Source: Umezawaea beigongshangensis
GTDB taxonomy: Bacteria; Actinomycetota; Actinomycetes; Mycobacteriales; Pseudonocardiaceae
Direction: 5' to 3'
DNA: 64,000 nucleotides
NCBI RefSeq assembly: GCF_016464305.1
Contig: NZ_JAEIOJ010000003.1
Coordinates: 469,719-533,718, forward strand
Shown here piece after piece: positions 43,233 to 51,919 of the stretch (positions are counted from its first letter, which is position 1; each line of letters begins with the position of its first letter). The notes beneath the pieces were generated by a model. That model ran no database searches and had not been told where the DNA came from. It saw only the letters and a list, made by a program, of their open reading frames with translations. The position numbers and the translations under genes were made by a program.

Positions 43233-43326
43233 GAAGACCAGTGTCCCACCGGGAAGCGCGCGCCCCGCGCCGAGTAGGTTGTCGAGTCGGGCCGATCTTC
43301 GTCCCGGTCACTCCGAGGGGAAACGC

Positions 43327-43686
43327 GTGCAGATCGTCGCGAACGTCCTGGTCGTGCTCGTCGCGATCATCCACGTCTACATCGTCGTGCTGGAGATGTT
43401 CCTGTGGCGCACGCCGCGCGCCAGGGCCGCGTTCGGCACGACGGAGGCGTTCGCGGAGGAGTCGGCGTCGCTGGCGGCGAACCAGGGGCTCTACAACGGT
43501 TTCCTCGCCGCCGGTCTGCTGTGGTCGCTGTTCGCCGGTGGCGCGGGATTCCAGTTCGCCGTGTTCTTCCTGCTGTGCGTGATCGTCGCGGGCGTCTACG
43601 GAGCGATCACGGTCAGCCGCCGCATCCTGTTCGTCCAGGTGCTGCCCGCCGCTCTCGCGCTGGTCTTCGTGCTGCTGGCTCGCTAG
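43327..43686 (+). CDS. DUF1304 family membrane protein
   Basis: 119 residues from GTG 43327, with GAGGGGA upstream. Four hydrophobic helices. The start VANVLVVLVAIIHVYIVVLEMFLW, the AANQGLYNGFLAAGLLW motif and the closing helices match the DUF1304 family, small inner-membrane proteins of unknown role. Its stop overlaps the convergent decarboxylase stop (CTAG at 43683-43686). Confidence 0.85.
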   Translation: MQIVANVLVVLVAIIHVYIVVLEMFLWRTPRARAAFGTTEAFAEESASLAANQGLYNGFLAAGLLWSLFAGGAGFQFAVFFLLCVIVAGVYGAITVSRRILFVQVLPAALALVFVLLAR

Positions 43687-45128
43687 AGCACGTCCGACCG
43701 CGCCGCGTCGAGCGCTGCCAGCAGCGCCTCGACGTGGCGCTCCTCGGTGCCGAAGTTGCTGATCGCCGCCCGCAGGAACACCCGGCCGTCCGGCCGGCAG
43801 GTCGTCACGAAGAACTCCCCGGAGTCGGCCAGCCGCTGCTGGAGGCGCTCGTTGAGGGCGTCGGCGTCCACCGCGGGGTCCGCGGGCAGCACCCGGAAGC
43901 AGCAGATCGCGACGGTGGGCTCGCCGAACAGCTCGAAGCCCTCCCGCGCACGCACCCGGTCGGCGAGGTGGCGTGCCACGCCCAGGTTGCGCGCCAGCAG
44001 GTCGGCGTAGCCCTCGCTGCCGAGCTGGCTCATCGCGAGCCACAGTCCGAGCGACTTCCACGGCCGCGCGCCCTCGACGGCCATGAAGACGGTGTCGACG
44101 TCCTCCTCGACCTGCCAGTAGTGCGCCCCGCCGCGGAAGCTCCTGGCCAGTTCGGCGCTGTCCCGGACCAGGAGGCAGCCGAGCCCGTAGGGCGTGAACA
44201 ACCACTTGTGCGGGTCCACCGTCAGCGAGTCGGCGCGGTCGAGCCCGGCGAACGCAGCCCCGGTCTCCGGCAGGCCGGCGTAGGGCGCTCCGCCCGCGCC
44301 GTCGACGTGGAACCACATGTCGTGCTCCGCGGCGACGTCGGCCAGCTCCGTCAGCGGGTCCACCGCCCCCGTGGCGGTCGCGCAGGCCAGTCCGACCACG
44401 CAGGCCGGTGTGCGGCCCGCTGCGACGTCGCGGGCGATCAGGTCCCGCAGCGCGGGGAGCGAGATCCGGCCGTGCTCGTCCACCGGGACCACGCGCAGCG
44501 CGTCCCGGCCCACTCCCAGCACGTCGAGCGCGCGGGGGATCGAGTAGTGCGTCTCGGACGAGGCGTAGAACGTCAGCCGCCGGGGGGAGTCGGCGAGCCC
44601 CGCGTCCTGGACCTCCCGCCCCAGCGTCACGTCGCGCGCGAGCTTCAATCCGGCGAGGTTCGCCGTGGACCCGCCCGAGGTGAACACTCCCGGCAGGCGG
44701 TCCGGGCCGCCGCGGGGGTAACCGACGAAGTCGGCGAGCCAGGCCAGGGTCTCGTACTCCAGGGCGGTGGCCGCCGGTCCCATCCGCCACGCCGCGGGAC
44801 TCTGGTTCAGCAGGGAGGCGATGGCGTCCCCGAGGACGGTCACGGGCAGGGGGCGGGGGTGGAAGTAGCCGTGGTACTGCGGGTGCGCGCCGTTGCAGTA
44901 GCCCTGCTGGAGCACGAGGTCCAGCACCTCCGGCAGCAGCTCCGCCAGCGGCCGTCCGGTCTTCGGCAGGGGGCCGGGGGTCTGCGCGCGGACGCGGAGC
45001 GAGGGGGCGTCGCTGGACACCGGCAGCTGGGTCGGGTCCTCCTGGACCCGGAACAGCCTCTCCAGGTGCGGGGTGGCGGTGGACACGAGGTCGTCCCAGT
45101 CCGCGAGTGCGTGGCGAAGCGGTTCCAT
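43683..45128 (-). CDS. PLP-dependent amino-acid decarboxylase (group II)
   Basis: 481 residues from ATG 45128. Family features include YHGYFHPRPLPVTVLGD, the TSGGSTANLAGLKLARD cofactor-phosphate loop, ASSETHYSIPRALDVLG, HVDGAGGAPYAG and DPHKWLFTPYG with the PLP lysine. It resembles aromatic-L-amino-acid and related decarboxylases; the HVDAA motif is altered to HVDGA, so the substrate cannot be stated. It is divergent from the TDO-superfamily gene, 171 bp apart. That pairing suggests aromatic amino-acid metabolism, as inference. Confidence 0.82.
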   Translation of the reverse strand: MEPLRHALADWDDLVSTATPHLERLFRVQEDPTQLPVSSDAPSLRVRAQTPGPLPKTGRPLAELLPEVLDLVLQQGYCNGAHPQYHGYFHPRPLPVTVLGDAIASLLNQSPAAWRMGPAATALEYETLAWLADFVGYPRGGPDRLPGVFTSGGSTANLAGLKLARDVTLGREVQDAGLADSPRRLTFYASSETHYSIPRALDVLGVGRDALRVVPVDEHGRISLPALRDLIARDVAAGRTPACVVGLACATATGAVDPLTELADVAAEHDMWFHVDGAGGAPYAGLPETGAAFAGLDRADSLTVDPHKWLFTPYGLGCLLVRDSAELARSFRGGAHYWQVEEDVDTVFMAVEGARPWKSLGLWLAMSQLGSEGYADLLARNLGVARHLADRVRAREGFELFGEPTVAICCFRVLPADPAVDADALNERLQQRLADSGEFFVTTCRPDGRVFLRAAISNFGTEERHVEALLAALDAARSDVL

Positions 45129-45299
45129 CCCGCGAAGGCTACGGCGGCGTGCGGCGGACGCGCAACGGGTACGAAGAGGACGGTCGCCGTGACCCTGACC
45201 TGCTGTGACGCAGAAGACTGATGCCTTGTAGCCGTAGTCGTCGGCGACCTGCGCTGCGGCCGCCGCTCGTCCTCCCCCGCCCGGAGGGGTCGCACGTTC

Positions 45300-46515
45300 A
45301 TGACCTCCGACGCCGCGACACGGTCCCCCTGCGAGCGCTGCACCAGGTACCCGCTGCTGAGATCCACCTGGGACACCGGTCCGGAGTGGACCGGTGGCGT
45401 CGTCGTCACCGCCGGGTACCAGGCCGCGGAGCTGTGCCTGTGGCTGATCGACGACGCCCTGCACGACGAGCGGCCCGCGGTGCTGACCGATCGCGGGCTG
45501 CGTCGGCTCGCCCACCTCCTGATCACGGGCCTGGAGACCCTGCACGAGTTCCTCGCGGACGAGCGGGTGACCCCGCCGGAGTCCTTCCCGCGGGAGGACT
45601 CCGGCGACGCCGGGTCGGTGTCGGCGTTCCGCGTCCTGCTCGCGCTGGGGGCGCACGAGGTGTCCGGGGTGGCGCGGGCGTTCACCTCGCGTCCCCCGCC
45701 GTTCCGCACCGGCGTCGAGTCGCACGTCGCGGCGGCCTGCGACCGCCACGGGCTGCCCCGTCCCGTCGCGGACCCCGACCTGCCGCTGCTGGACCACCTC
45801 CGGGTCGTCCGGCCGGACGTGGTGCGCCGCCTGCGCGCGACCACGCCGTCCGGGCCGGAGGACCACCTGTTCCGCAGCGCCCACCAGATCACCGAGTGCT
45901 GGCTGCGCATCGCCGAGCACTACGTGGACCTGGCCGAACGGCTGGCCGGGGAGAAGCGGTGGGCGTCGGCCGCCGGGCACGCAGAACGCGCCGCGCGGGC
46001 CGTGGACCGGGCGGTGGACGCCGGACAGGCGCTGGACCTGGTGAACCTGGCGGACTTCTACCCCCTGAGCGTGCGGCTGCGCGACGCCAGCGGCGCTCAG
46101 TCGGTCGCCGCGCGCCGCCTGTCGGCCGTTCCGCGTCGACTGCTCCAGCCGCTGCTGACCGAGCTCGGGGAGCGGGGCCGCACGGTGGCGACCCCGCTGG
46201 ACGCGCCGGAGAGCGCGCTGGACGAGTACCGCTACCCGATCGCGGTCAAGACGATCGGCAAGACCTGCCAGAGCTTCCTGTTCCAGCACTACCTGCTGGC
46301 GCTGAACGTCCACGGGGCCGACGACGAGGGCGGTCTCGGCCACGGCATCCACCAGCTCGCCCGGCGCTCGGGGGGTCACCCACGAGCTGGGCGCCACCAC
46401 CGAGTTCGAGGGCACCGCGCGGTTCCGCTTCGACGGGAACGGTCTGATCACCCTCGCCGAGACGTTCTGGGACCCGGAGGCGGTCGCGCGGCGGGTGTGG
46501 CCCCGGGCGACCTAA
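45300..46515 (+). pseudogene. Tryptophan-2,3-dioxygenase-superfamily gene with a single-base frameshift
   Basis: From ATG 45300 the first 356 codons read through to a run of six G (46370-46375). Beyond it the frame changes and loses similarity, while the plus-one frame continues with THELGATTEFEGTARFRFDG up to TAA 46513-46515. Removing one G would give a protein of about 404 residues. Helical segments HQITECWLRIAEHYVDL and LVNLADFYPLSVRLRDASGAQS recall the heme-binding TDO superfamily, which includes catabolic tryptophan dioxygenase and secondary-metabolism relatives. The overlap of the corrected stop with the convergent gene's stop supports the correction. It may be a sequencing error, a true pseudogene or a slippage-controlled gene. 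Confidence 0.65.
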
Positions 46516-47954
46516 CCGCCGGTGCGGCGCTGCGGTGGCGGACGTCGCCACGGACCCCTGTCGGGGGAGTAGCCGTACAGCTCGCCCTCCATGCGCGTCA
46601 CCGCGCGCGGGCGCTCGGGCTCCGGCTCCGGTTCCGGCTCGGGGTCGGGGTCCGGTGGGGCTGCGGGCGTCTCCCGGCTCGCGACGAACGCCGCGAGCGC
46701 CGTCGTGATCGGGATCGCCGCCACGAGGCCGATGCTGCCCACCAGCGTGCGCACGATCTCCTGCGCGACCTGCTGCGCGGTGAGGATCTCGCCCAGCGTG
46801 CGCCCCGACACCGAGAACGCCAGCAGCACCGGCAGCGCCGCGCCCGCGTAGGCCATGACCAGCGTGTTGACCACCGAGGACATGTGGTCGCGGCCGATCC
46901 GCAGACCGGCCGCGTTGAGCTGCCGCCAGGTCAGCGACGCGTTCGCCCGGCGCAGTTCCCACACCGCGCTGGTCTGCGTGACCGTCACGTCGTCCAGCAC
47001 GCCCAGCGCGCCGATCAGGGCTCCCGCCAGGAGCAGGCCGCGCGTGTCGATGCCGTGGCCCAGCAGCGTGACCAGGTTCGCGGTGTCCTCGTCCAGGCCG
47101 GTCAGGTCGCTCGCCCAGGAGAACAGCGAGCCCAGCACGCCGATCAGCGCGAGGCTCACCAGCGTGCCGATCACCGCCGTCGTGGTGCGCGCCGACCACC
47201 CGTGCGTCAGGTACAGCACCACGAACATGATCAGTCCCGCGCCGACGACCGCGACCGTCAGCGGGTTCTCCCCGGCGAGGATCGCGGGCAGCACGAACAC
47301 GACCAGCACCACGAGGCTCAGCACCAGCGCGCCCAGCGCCGCCAGACCCTGCCAGCGCCCCAGCAGCAGCACGGCCAGCGCGAACAGCGCGCCCAGCACC
47401 AGCAGCGGTGTCCCGCGCTGGAAGTCCACGAGCTGGTAGGACTGGCTGTTGGCCGGGTCGGAGCCGGAGTACTGGAGCACCACGGCGTCGCCCACCGCGA
47501 ACCGCGGGGTGCTCGGCTCGACCGGCACCGGCAGGACGATGCTGCCGCCCGGTGTCGGCCCGTCCTCCATCAGCACCGTCACCAGCAGGCACCCGGCGTC
47601 CGCCGGCTGGTCCTGCGGCACGCCGACCTGCACCCGCGACCCGTCGCACGGCCCCCGCACCGCCGCGGTGATGTCGCCGCGCACCGGCACCTGGGTCAGA
47701 CCGATGTCCGCGCCGGTGGCCTGGTCCTTCCCGAACGGGTAGAGCACGAGCGCGCCCACGACCGTGGCCAGCACCAGCGGGAGCGTGAGGATCAGCAGCA
47801 GTCTGCGCACCCGCGCCGACGCCGGCCCGGCGGGGGAGTGCCCGTGGCCGTGGCCGTGCCCCCGCGGTGCGGCGACGGCTCCGCGCCGCACCGGCTCCGC
47901 GCGTCTGCGTCGGCGCCGCGGGGCGGCGGGGTCGCCGGAGTCGTCGTCGCGCAC
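46512..47954 (-). CDS. YibE/F-like multi-pass membrane protein
   Basis: 480 residues from GTG 47954. A basic N-terminus with a His-Gly repeat (GHGHGHGHS) precedes about eight to nine membrane helices, with an extracytoplasmic stretch rich in Cys and Pro after the first. LTHGWSARTTTAVIGTL and GALGVLDDVTVTQTSAVWEL are hallmarks of the YibE/F (PF07907) family, whose transport or regulatory role is unknown. The C-terminus has an acidic repeat (PDPDPEPEPEPEPE). Its stop overlaps the convergent TDO-like gene by 4 nt. Confidence 0.8.
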   Translation of the reverse strand: MRDDDSGDPAAPRRRRRRAEPVRRGAVAAPRGHGHGHGHSPAGPASARVRRLLLILTLPLVLATVVGALVLYPFGKDQATGADIGLTQVPVRGDITAAVRGPCDGSRVQVGVPQDQPADAGCLLVTVLMEDGPTPGGSIVLPVPVEPSTPRFAVGDAVVLQYSGSDPANSQSYQLVDFQRGTPLLVLGALFALAVLLLGRWQGLAALGALVLSLVVLVVFVLPAILAGENPLTVAVVGAGLIMFVVLYLTHGWSARTTTAVIGTLVSLALIGVLGSLFSWASDLTGLDEDTANLVTLLGHGIDTRGLLLAGALIGALGVLDDVTVTQTSAVWELRRANASLTWRQLNAAGLRIGRDHMSSVVNTLVMAYAGAALPVLLAFSVSGRTLGEILTAQQVAQEIVRTLVGSIGLVAAIPITTALAAFVASRETPAAPPDPDPEPEPEPEPERPRAVTRMEGELYGYSPDRGPWRRPPPQRRTGG

Positions 47955-47999
47955 GGGTCCATCCTGCCGGGGGAGGTGGCCGATGGGCCAATCCGGTGA

Positions 48000-48520
48000 C
48001 CGGAGGGCGGGGTGAGGCGTTCCAGGAGGTCCGGGCCGGGTGCGTGCTCGGCCGACGACCGGCGTCGTCCAGCCGGGGCGCGGCCGTGGCCGATCAGCAG
48101 CTCCGCGGCACCGGCCCGCCGCCGCGCGTCGAGCGGCCGGAGGACCTGCGCCCGCGCGGTGACGTCGAGCGCCGTGGTCGGCCCGTCCGCAGCTCCAGCA
48201 CTCGTCCGTCCACTCGGGACGGTGGCGGAACCTGGTGCGTGCGCGGGGGTTCCGCGACCTCGGCACCGACGCGGCGGCCGCGGACGCCGCCCTCGTCCGC
48301 CGCGACCTGCTGGCAGGAGGGGACCTGCCCGTAGAACGCAACTGGCCCGCGGTGACGTCGCGGACGGTGGCGAGGTCGTCGGCGACCACGGCGGGCAGCA
48401 CCACCAACACTCGCGGGGCCGGTCGTCCGGCGGCCTCGGCGGCCCTGGTGATCGCCGGGACGATCCGGGTGGACGGCGTGCGCGGACCGGCGGGGAGCGG
48501 CACGGTGCCGTCCGCAGCTC
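48000..48520 (-). pseudogene. Remnant of an F420-dependent LLM-class oxidoreductase
   Basis: On the minus strand the segment beginning PLPAGPRTPSTRIV and continuing PAITRAAEAAGRPAPRV closely resembles the middle of TIGR03564-type luciferase-like F420 enzymes. The next family block (FYGQVPSCQQVAADEG) follows in another frame. A piece of the C-terminal end (AGAAELLIGHGR) occurs in the first or third frame. There is no continuous reading frame and the N-terminal half is missing. It is a decayed gene; boundaries are approximate. Confidence 0.55.
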
Positions 48521-48683
48521 CCCGTCGACGAGGTTCGGCGCGTTTCCGGTGTCCCCGGAAGGCGCGTCGACTCCGACGGGCACGACTTTCACGCTGGTCG
48601 CGCCCTGTGCCCGCTACGAGCGGGCCAGGCGATTCCCGCGGGTTCCCCCGGTGCTGCCCAGAATTCGCGTGGTGCGGTCAAGA

Positions 48684-48718
48684 AAAAAGAGCCGTGTCGC
48701 CGACGCGGCTCTTTTTTG
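48684..48718. terminator. AT-flanked bidirectional terminator
   Basis: AAAAAAGAGCCG is mirrored by CGGCTCTTTTTT across a short loop. A T run follows the stem on either strand, rare in this GC-rich DNA. It lies 25 bp after the DsbA-family gene. Confidence 0.85.
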
Positions 48719-48742
48719 CGAACTGTCCCGAGAAAGTCCCGC

Positions 48743-49396
48743 TCACCGGTGGGCGTCGGCCCAGGTGCGCTTCAGCGCGCCGTGCAGCTCGTCGGTCGAG
48801 CAGGCGCCGGCGGCCAGGTGGGCCCCGCCGAACAGGAACGTGGGAACGCTCGTGACGCCGATCCGCCTGGCGTCGGCGACGTCCTGCGCCACCTCCGCCG
48901 CGTGGGCGTCGCTCCGGAGGACCTCGGCGACCTCGGCCCGGTCGAGCCCGACCTGCTCTGCGAGCGAGAGCAGCGTCTCGTGGTCGCCGATGTTCACGCC
49001 CTCGCCGCAGTAGGCGCTGCTGAGACGTTCCCGCAGCTCGTCGCCCTTGCCGTTGGCCGTGGCGAAGTGCAGCAGCCGGTGCGCGTCCCCGCTGTTGACC
49101 GGACGGGCGTCGCACAGGTGGTAGTCCAGGCCGACCTCCTCGGCGAGGCCGGTGATGTAGGTGATCCCGTACTCCGCCTCCCCCGGCGGCAGCCCGAGCA
49201 CGTTCAGCATGCGCTCGGGCAGGGTCGGCGGATCGGTCCTCGGGGCGCTCGGGTCCAGTTCGAAGCTGCGCCAGCGCACCTCGACGTGCTCGCGGTGCTC
49301 GAATCGTTCGAGCGCCTGTTCGAACCGTCGTTTGCCGAGGTAGCACCACGGGCAGACGGGATCCGACCAGACGTCCACGGCAATCTTCTCAGTCAT
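48743..49396 (-). CDS. DsbA-family (FrnE-like) thiol oxidoreductase
   Basis: 217 residues from ATG 49396. The thioredoxin fold begins VDVWSDPVCPWCYLGKRRFEQAL with the active-site CPWC (Cys15, Cys18). The helical insert and the cis-Pro motif GVTSVPTFLF are present. No signal peptide is seen, so it is a cytosolic polyketide-type FrnE/2-hydroxychromene isomerase-like protein, probably acting in redox protection. It is intact between two decayed genes. Confidence 0.88.
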   Translation of the reverse strand: MTEKIAVDVWSDPVCPWCYLGKRRFEQALERFEHREHVEVRWRSFELDPSAPRTDPPTLPERMLNVLGLPPGEAEYGITYITGLAEEVGLDYHLCDARPVNSGDAHRLLHFATANGKGDELRERLSSAYCGEGVNIGDHETLLSLAEQVGLDRAEVAEVLRSDAHAAEVAQDVADARRIGVTSVPTFLFGGAHLAAGACSTDELHGALKRTWADAHR

Positions 49397-49445
49397 CTTC
49401 AGACCTTGCCCGTGATTGACTCGTGTCGTCAGGAAACGTCTTCGA

Positions 49446-49685
49446 TCACCCTAGCAGCGCTTCACCCGCGGCGTCGATGAAAGAGCCGCTGATCCAGTGC
49501 GATTGGTCCGAAGCGATGAACGCCACCGCACAGGCGATGTCCGCCGCCTTCCCGACCCGCTCGAACGCCGAGAGCTGCGCCGTCTGCTCCACCGCCTCGG
49601 AGATGTCCAGCAGCGGGCTGCCGTCGTCGGTGATCCGGGCGTGCGTCGCCTCGTCGTGCGGCGGTACCGGCACCTCCTCCCGCAC
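49446..49685 (-). pseudogene. C-terminal fragment of an SDR gene
   Basis: About 79 codons ending at TGA 49446-49448. FERVGKAADIACAVAFIASD and QSHWISGSFIDAAGEALLG are the usual C-terminal end of a short-chain dehydrogenase. The NAD-binding N-terminus and the YxxxK site are missing because the next intact gene (nadR) begins 27 bp away. It is a truncated remnant, probably not expressed. Confidence 0.6.
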
Positions 49686-49712
49686 GTGCGGTTCGCGGGC
49701 GGCCGAGCGCGT

Positions 49713-50816
49713 TCAGCCGGGGGGAGCGCTGAACGTGAAGTGCTCGCGCAGCAGCTCCTCGCACAGCTCGACGGCCCGCGCCACCCGCGCCTCCAGCGAC
49801 CCCGACAGCAGCGCCCACGGCACGCCCCGCTCGCGCAGGCGCTCGGTGAACAGGCCGGTCATCCACGGCCGCAGGTGCTCGCCGTCGCGCCAGCCGTCCT
49901 GCTCGAACGGCACACCCGCGTCGTCGGTCAGCAGGTAGAGGTGCGGACGGCGGTTCCCCACCGCCGCCGCCACGTCCGGGTGGGGTGCGCCCAGGTAGCG
50001 GTGCGCCCAGACCGTCGCGGCCCACGCGTCGTTGTCGCACACCAGCAGCGGGCCGCCGACCGCCGCGGCGGCGTCCTCGTCGGCCTGCTGCCCCCGCGCC
50101 ACGTCCACGAAGTCCCCGACCGTCCACACCAGCCCGGCCGCGTCGGGCCGCTCCCGGCCGGCCGCGTCGGCCAGCGCGTGCGCCGCGAGGAGCTTGTCCC
50201 CGGTGTGCGCCCGCCCGCGCTCGGGCACCCACCCCGCGCCGAAGTGCTCGGCCAGCAGGCGGGAGACGGTGGTCGTGCCGGTGCTCTCCGCGCCCACGAC
50301 GACCACTCGCGCGGCGAGCCCGGCGCGCGTGGCCGGGGCGAGGTGGTGCCACGTGCCGCGCGGATCGGCCCGGACCGCCGTGCCCGAGACCGGGTGCGCG
50401 ACGCGGCCGGGGTCCACCGGCACGTGCCGCGCCCCCAGCCGCTTCGCGAGCTCCTCGCCGTAGTCCTCGCTGGAGAACACCGCGTCCACGGTCGCCGCGC
50501 CCGGCGTCCCGTCGGCGATGGCCCGCCGTGCCAGGACCGAGCGCGCGACACCGACGTGCAGTTCCCAGACGTCGTCGTCGAGGAGGTCCATCGGGTGGTC
50601 GTCCACGTCGCCGACGATCGCCACGCCGGGGGTGTCCGCGTGCTCGGCGGCGAGCCACGCCACCCGGTCGGCCAGCGGGATCGACTCGGCGCTCGACGCC
50701 AGCACCGCGACCGTCGTGCGCTCGCAGGCCGCCGCGGCGGTGCGGATCAGGTGGTGGTGCCCGGCGTGCGGCGGGTAGAACTTGCCCAGCACCAGGGAGT
50801 GCGCGAAGCGGCTCAC
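49713..50816 (-). CDS. nadR: NadR-like NMN adenylyltransferase/ribosylnicotinamide kinase
   Basis: 367 residues from GTG 50816, which overlaps the pnuC stop. The N-terminal nucleotidyltransferase domain has the HxGH motif (HAGH, 17-20) and SGTAVRADPRGTWHHL. The C-terminal kinase domain has a P-loop-like GAESTGTTT (175-183) in which the usual Lys is Thr. No DNA-binding domain precedes the enzyme part, unlike enterobacterial NadR. It should convert imported nicotinamide riboside to NMN and NAD. Loss of the P-loop Lys may affect the kinase step, although related actinobacterial proteins may share it. Confidence 0.85.
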   Translation of the reverse strand: MSRFAHSLVLGKFYPPHAGHHHLIRTAAAACERTTVAVLASSAESIPLADRVAWLAAEHADTPGVAIVGDVDDHPMDLLDDDVWELHVGVARSVLARRAIADGTPGAATVDAVFSSEDYGEELAKRLGARHVPVDPGRVAHPVSGTAVRADPRGTWHHLAPATRAGLAARVVVVGAESTGTTTVSRLLAEHFGAGWVPERGRAHTGDKLLAAHALADAAGRERPDAAGLVWTVGDFVDVARGQQADEDAAAAVGGPLLVCDNDAWAATVWAHRYLGAPHPDVAAAVGNRRPHLYLLTDDAGVPFEQDGWRDGEHLRPWMTGLFTERLRERGVPWALLSGSLEARVARAVELCEELLREHFTFSAPPG

Positions 50817-51460
50817 GCGGCCACCCGCTCGGCCCGGTCGACGCGCAGCGCGGACGTCCACGCCCGCAGGCCCACGACGCACAGCCCGAGGAAGCCGAGG
50901 TAGAGGATCGCGGTCAGCCACAGGTCCTTGTGCGCGTAGAGCGGCACGTAGATCACGTCGGCGGCGATCCACAGCCACCAGCACTCGACCTTCTTGCGGG
51001 TCTGGCCCCAGGTCGCGAGCAGCGACAGGACGGTGGTGACGGCGTCGGCGAGTGGCACCGTCGACGGGGTCCACGTGCTGAGGACCCAGGTCAGCAGCGC
51101 CGTGCCCGCGACCCCCGCGGCCAGCAGGCCGAGCCACTGCGGCCGGGTCGTGGTGCTCACCGGGAGCGGCGAGCGCCGGTCGCCGCCGCGCAGCCACGCC
51201 CACCAGCCGTAGAGCGCGAGCACGACGTACACGACCTGGAGCCCGGAGTCGGCGTAGAGGCCGCTGGCGAGGAAGAGGACGAAGAACGCCAGGTTGTTGA
51301 GGATGCCGATGCCCCAGTTCCAGGGGTTCTGCCTGGCGACCAGCCACACGCAGAGCGCGCCGGTCACGAAGCCGACCACCTCGCCCCAGCTCGTGGACGC
51401 GCCGAAGGCCACGACGGCCGTGGTGTGGAAGGGGGTCAGGACGAGGTCCACCGCTGACAA
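50813..51460 (-). CDS. pnuC: Nicotinamide riboside transporter PnuC
   Basis: 215 residues from TTG 51460, preceded by GGAGTG; GTG 51451 is an alternative. Seven hydrophobic helices, the WNWGIGILNNLAFF motif and WWLWIAADVIYVPLYAHKDLW identify PnuC, which takes up nicotinamide riboside for phosphorylation by the adjacent NadR. A perfect SOS box lies 30 bp upstream. Confidence 0.9.
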   Translation of the reverse strand: MSAVDLVLTPFHTTAVVAFGASTSWGEVVGFVTGALCVWLVARQNPWNWGIGILNNLAFFVLFLASGLYADSGLQVVYVVLALYGWWAWLRGGDRRSPLPVSTTTRPQWLGLLAAGVAGTALLTWVLSTWTPSTVPLADAVTTVLSLLATWGQTRKKVECWWLWIAADVIYVPLYAHKDLWLTAILYLGFLGLCVVGLRAWTSALRVDRAERVAA

Positions 51461-51490
51461 GGAGCACTCCGTGGTGTGATCGACGGGTCT

Positions 51491-51506
51491 TCGAACGCGT
51501 GTTCGA
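51491..51506 (-). promoter_or_regulatory. Perfect SOS (LexA) box in the pnuC-nadR leader
   Basis: TCGAACGCGTGTTCGA matches the TCGAAC-N4-GTTCGA consensus at all 12 defined positions and is itself fully palindromic in its arms. It lies 30 bp before the pnuC start, a normal repressor position. The TetR gene on the other strand starts more than 400 bp away. Confidence 0.65.
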
Positions 51507-51808
51507 GCGGGCGGTACGAGGTGGAACGGGCCGAGGGGCGGGGTGTCGGGGCAGCGGGTCCTGCCGGGTCTGGTGTGCAGCGTACGAACTCCCGAGTGCG
51601 CCGACGTGGTGTTTCACGAGGTCCGGGCCAGATCGGTGCTGAACCGGTGCCCGGCGGCGGCCTGTCGTTCGCCCCGGCGGTGGACCCGCACCGGGGTCGT
51701 CCGCGCCGCCGCGTCCACTGCTTCGCCCGCACCTGGCCCACCCGTTCGGACCTCGACGTGCCCGAGGTGCTGGCCGAGCGGTTCCGCGGCCGTGTCACGG
51801 TCTCGCGT

Positions 51809-51874
51809 CGCGAACGCTCAACTCGCGGTGTTCGAACGCTCAACTCATGGTGCCTGAGCGCTCAACTCGTGGTT
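51809..51874. repeat. 22-bp repeat array (3 copies), same family as at 27634
   Basis: Copies at 51809-51830, 51831-51852 and 51853-51874 share the core GCTCAACTC preceded by GAAC or GAGC. They have the same 22-bp period as the array at 27634-27722. Confidence 0.8.
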
Positions 51875-51884
51875 ACATGCAGGC

Positions 51885-51913
51885 TTGACTGTTTGTTTGT
51901 GACGCGCGACACT
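51885..51913 (+). promoter_or_regulatory. Promoter of the TetR gene and downstream operon
   Basis: TTGACT (51885-51890) and GACACT (51908-51913) are 17 bp apart. GTG 51920 follows the -10 by 6 nt, so the TetR mRNA is probably leaderless. The spacer TGTTTGTTTGT is AT-rich and could hold an operator. Confidence 0.5.
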
Positions 51914-51919
51914 CGGTGG

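Larger units (their letters stand above)
51507..51919. other. 413-bp intergenic region
   Basis: It contains no gene I can support. It holds the outer part of the pnuC promoter region, a 22-bp repeat array (51809-51874) and the TetR promoter at its right end. The GC-rich middle (51540-51800) is open in several frames but has no recognisable protein similarity and may be an eroded gene. Confidence 0.4.

Noticed and set aside
45221..46447. Alternative plus-strand frame over the TDO-like gene
   Set aside because: Composition is Arg/Pro/Ala-rich without family similarity; the 45300 frame and its plus-one continuation carry the recognisable domain.
49308..49323. SOS-like TCGAGCGCCTGTTCGA
   Set aside because: One mismatch, and it lies inside the DsbA-family coding region about 75 bp past its start, not in a promoter.
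51540..51800. A gene in the 413-bp gap before tetR
   Set aside because: Several frames are open, but none has a credible start, ribosome site or recognisable similarity; at most it is an eroded remnant.
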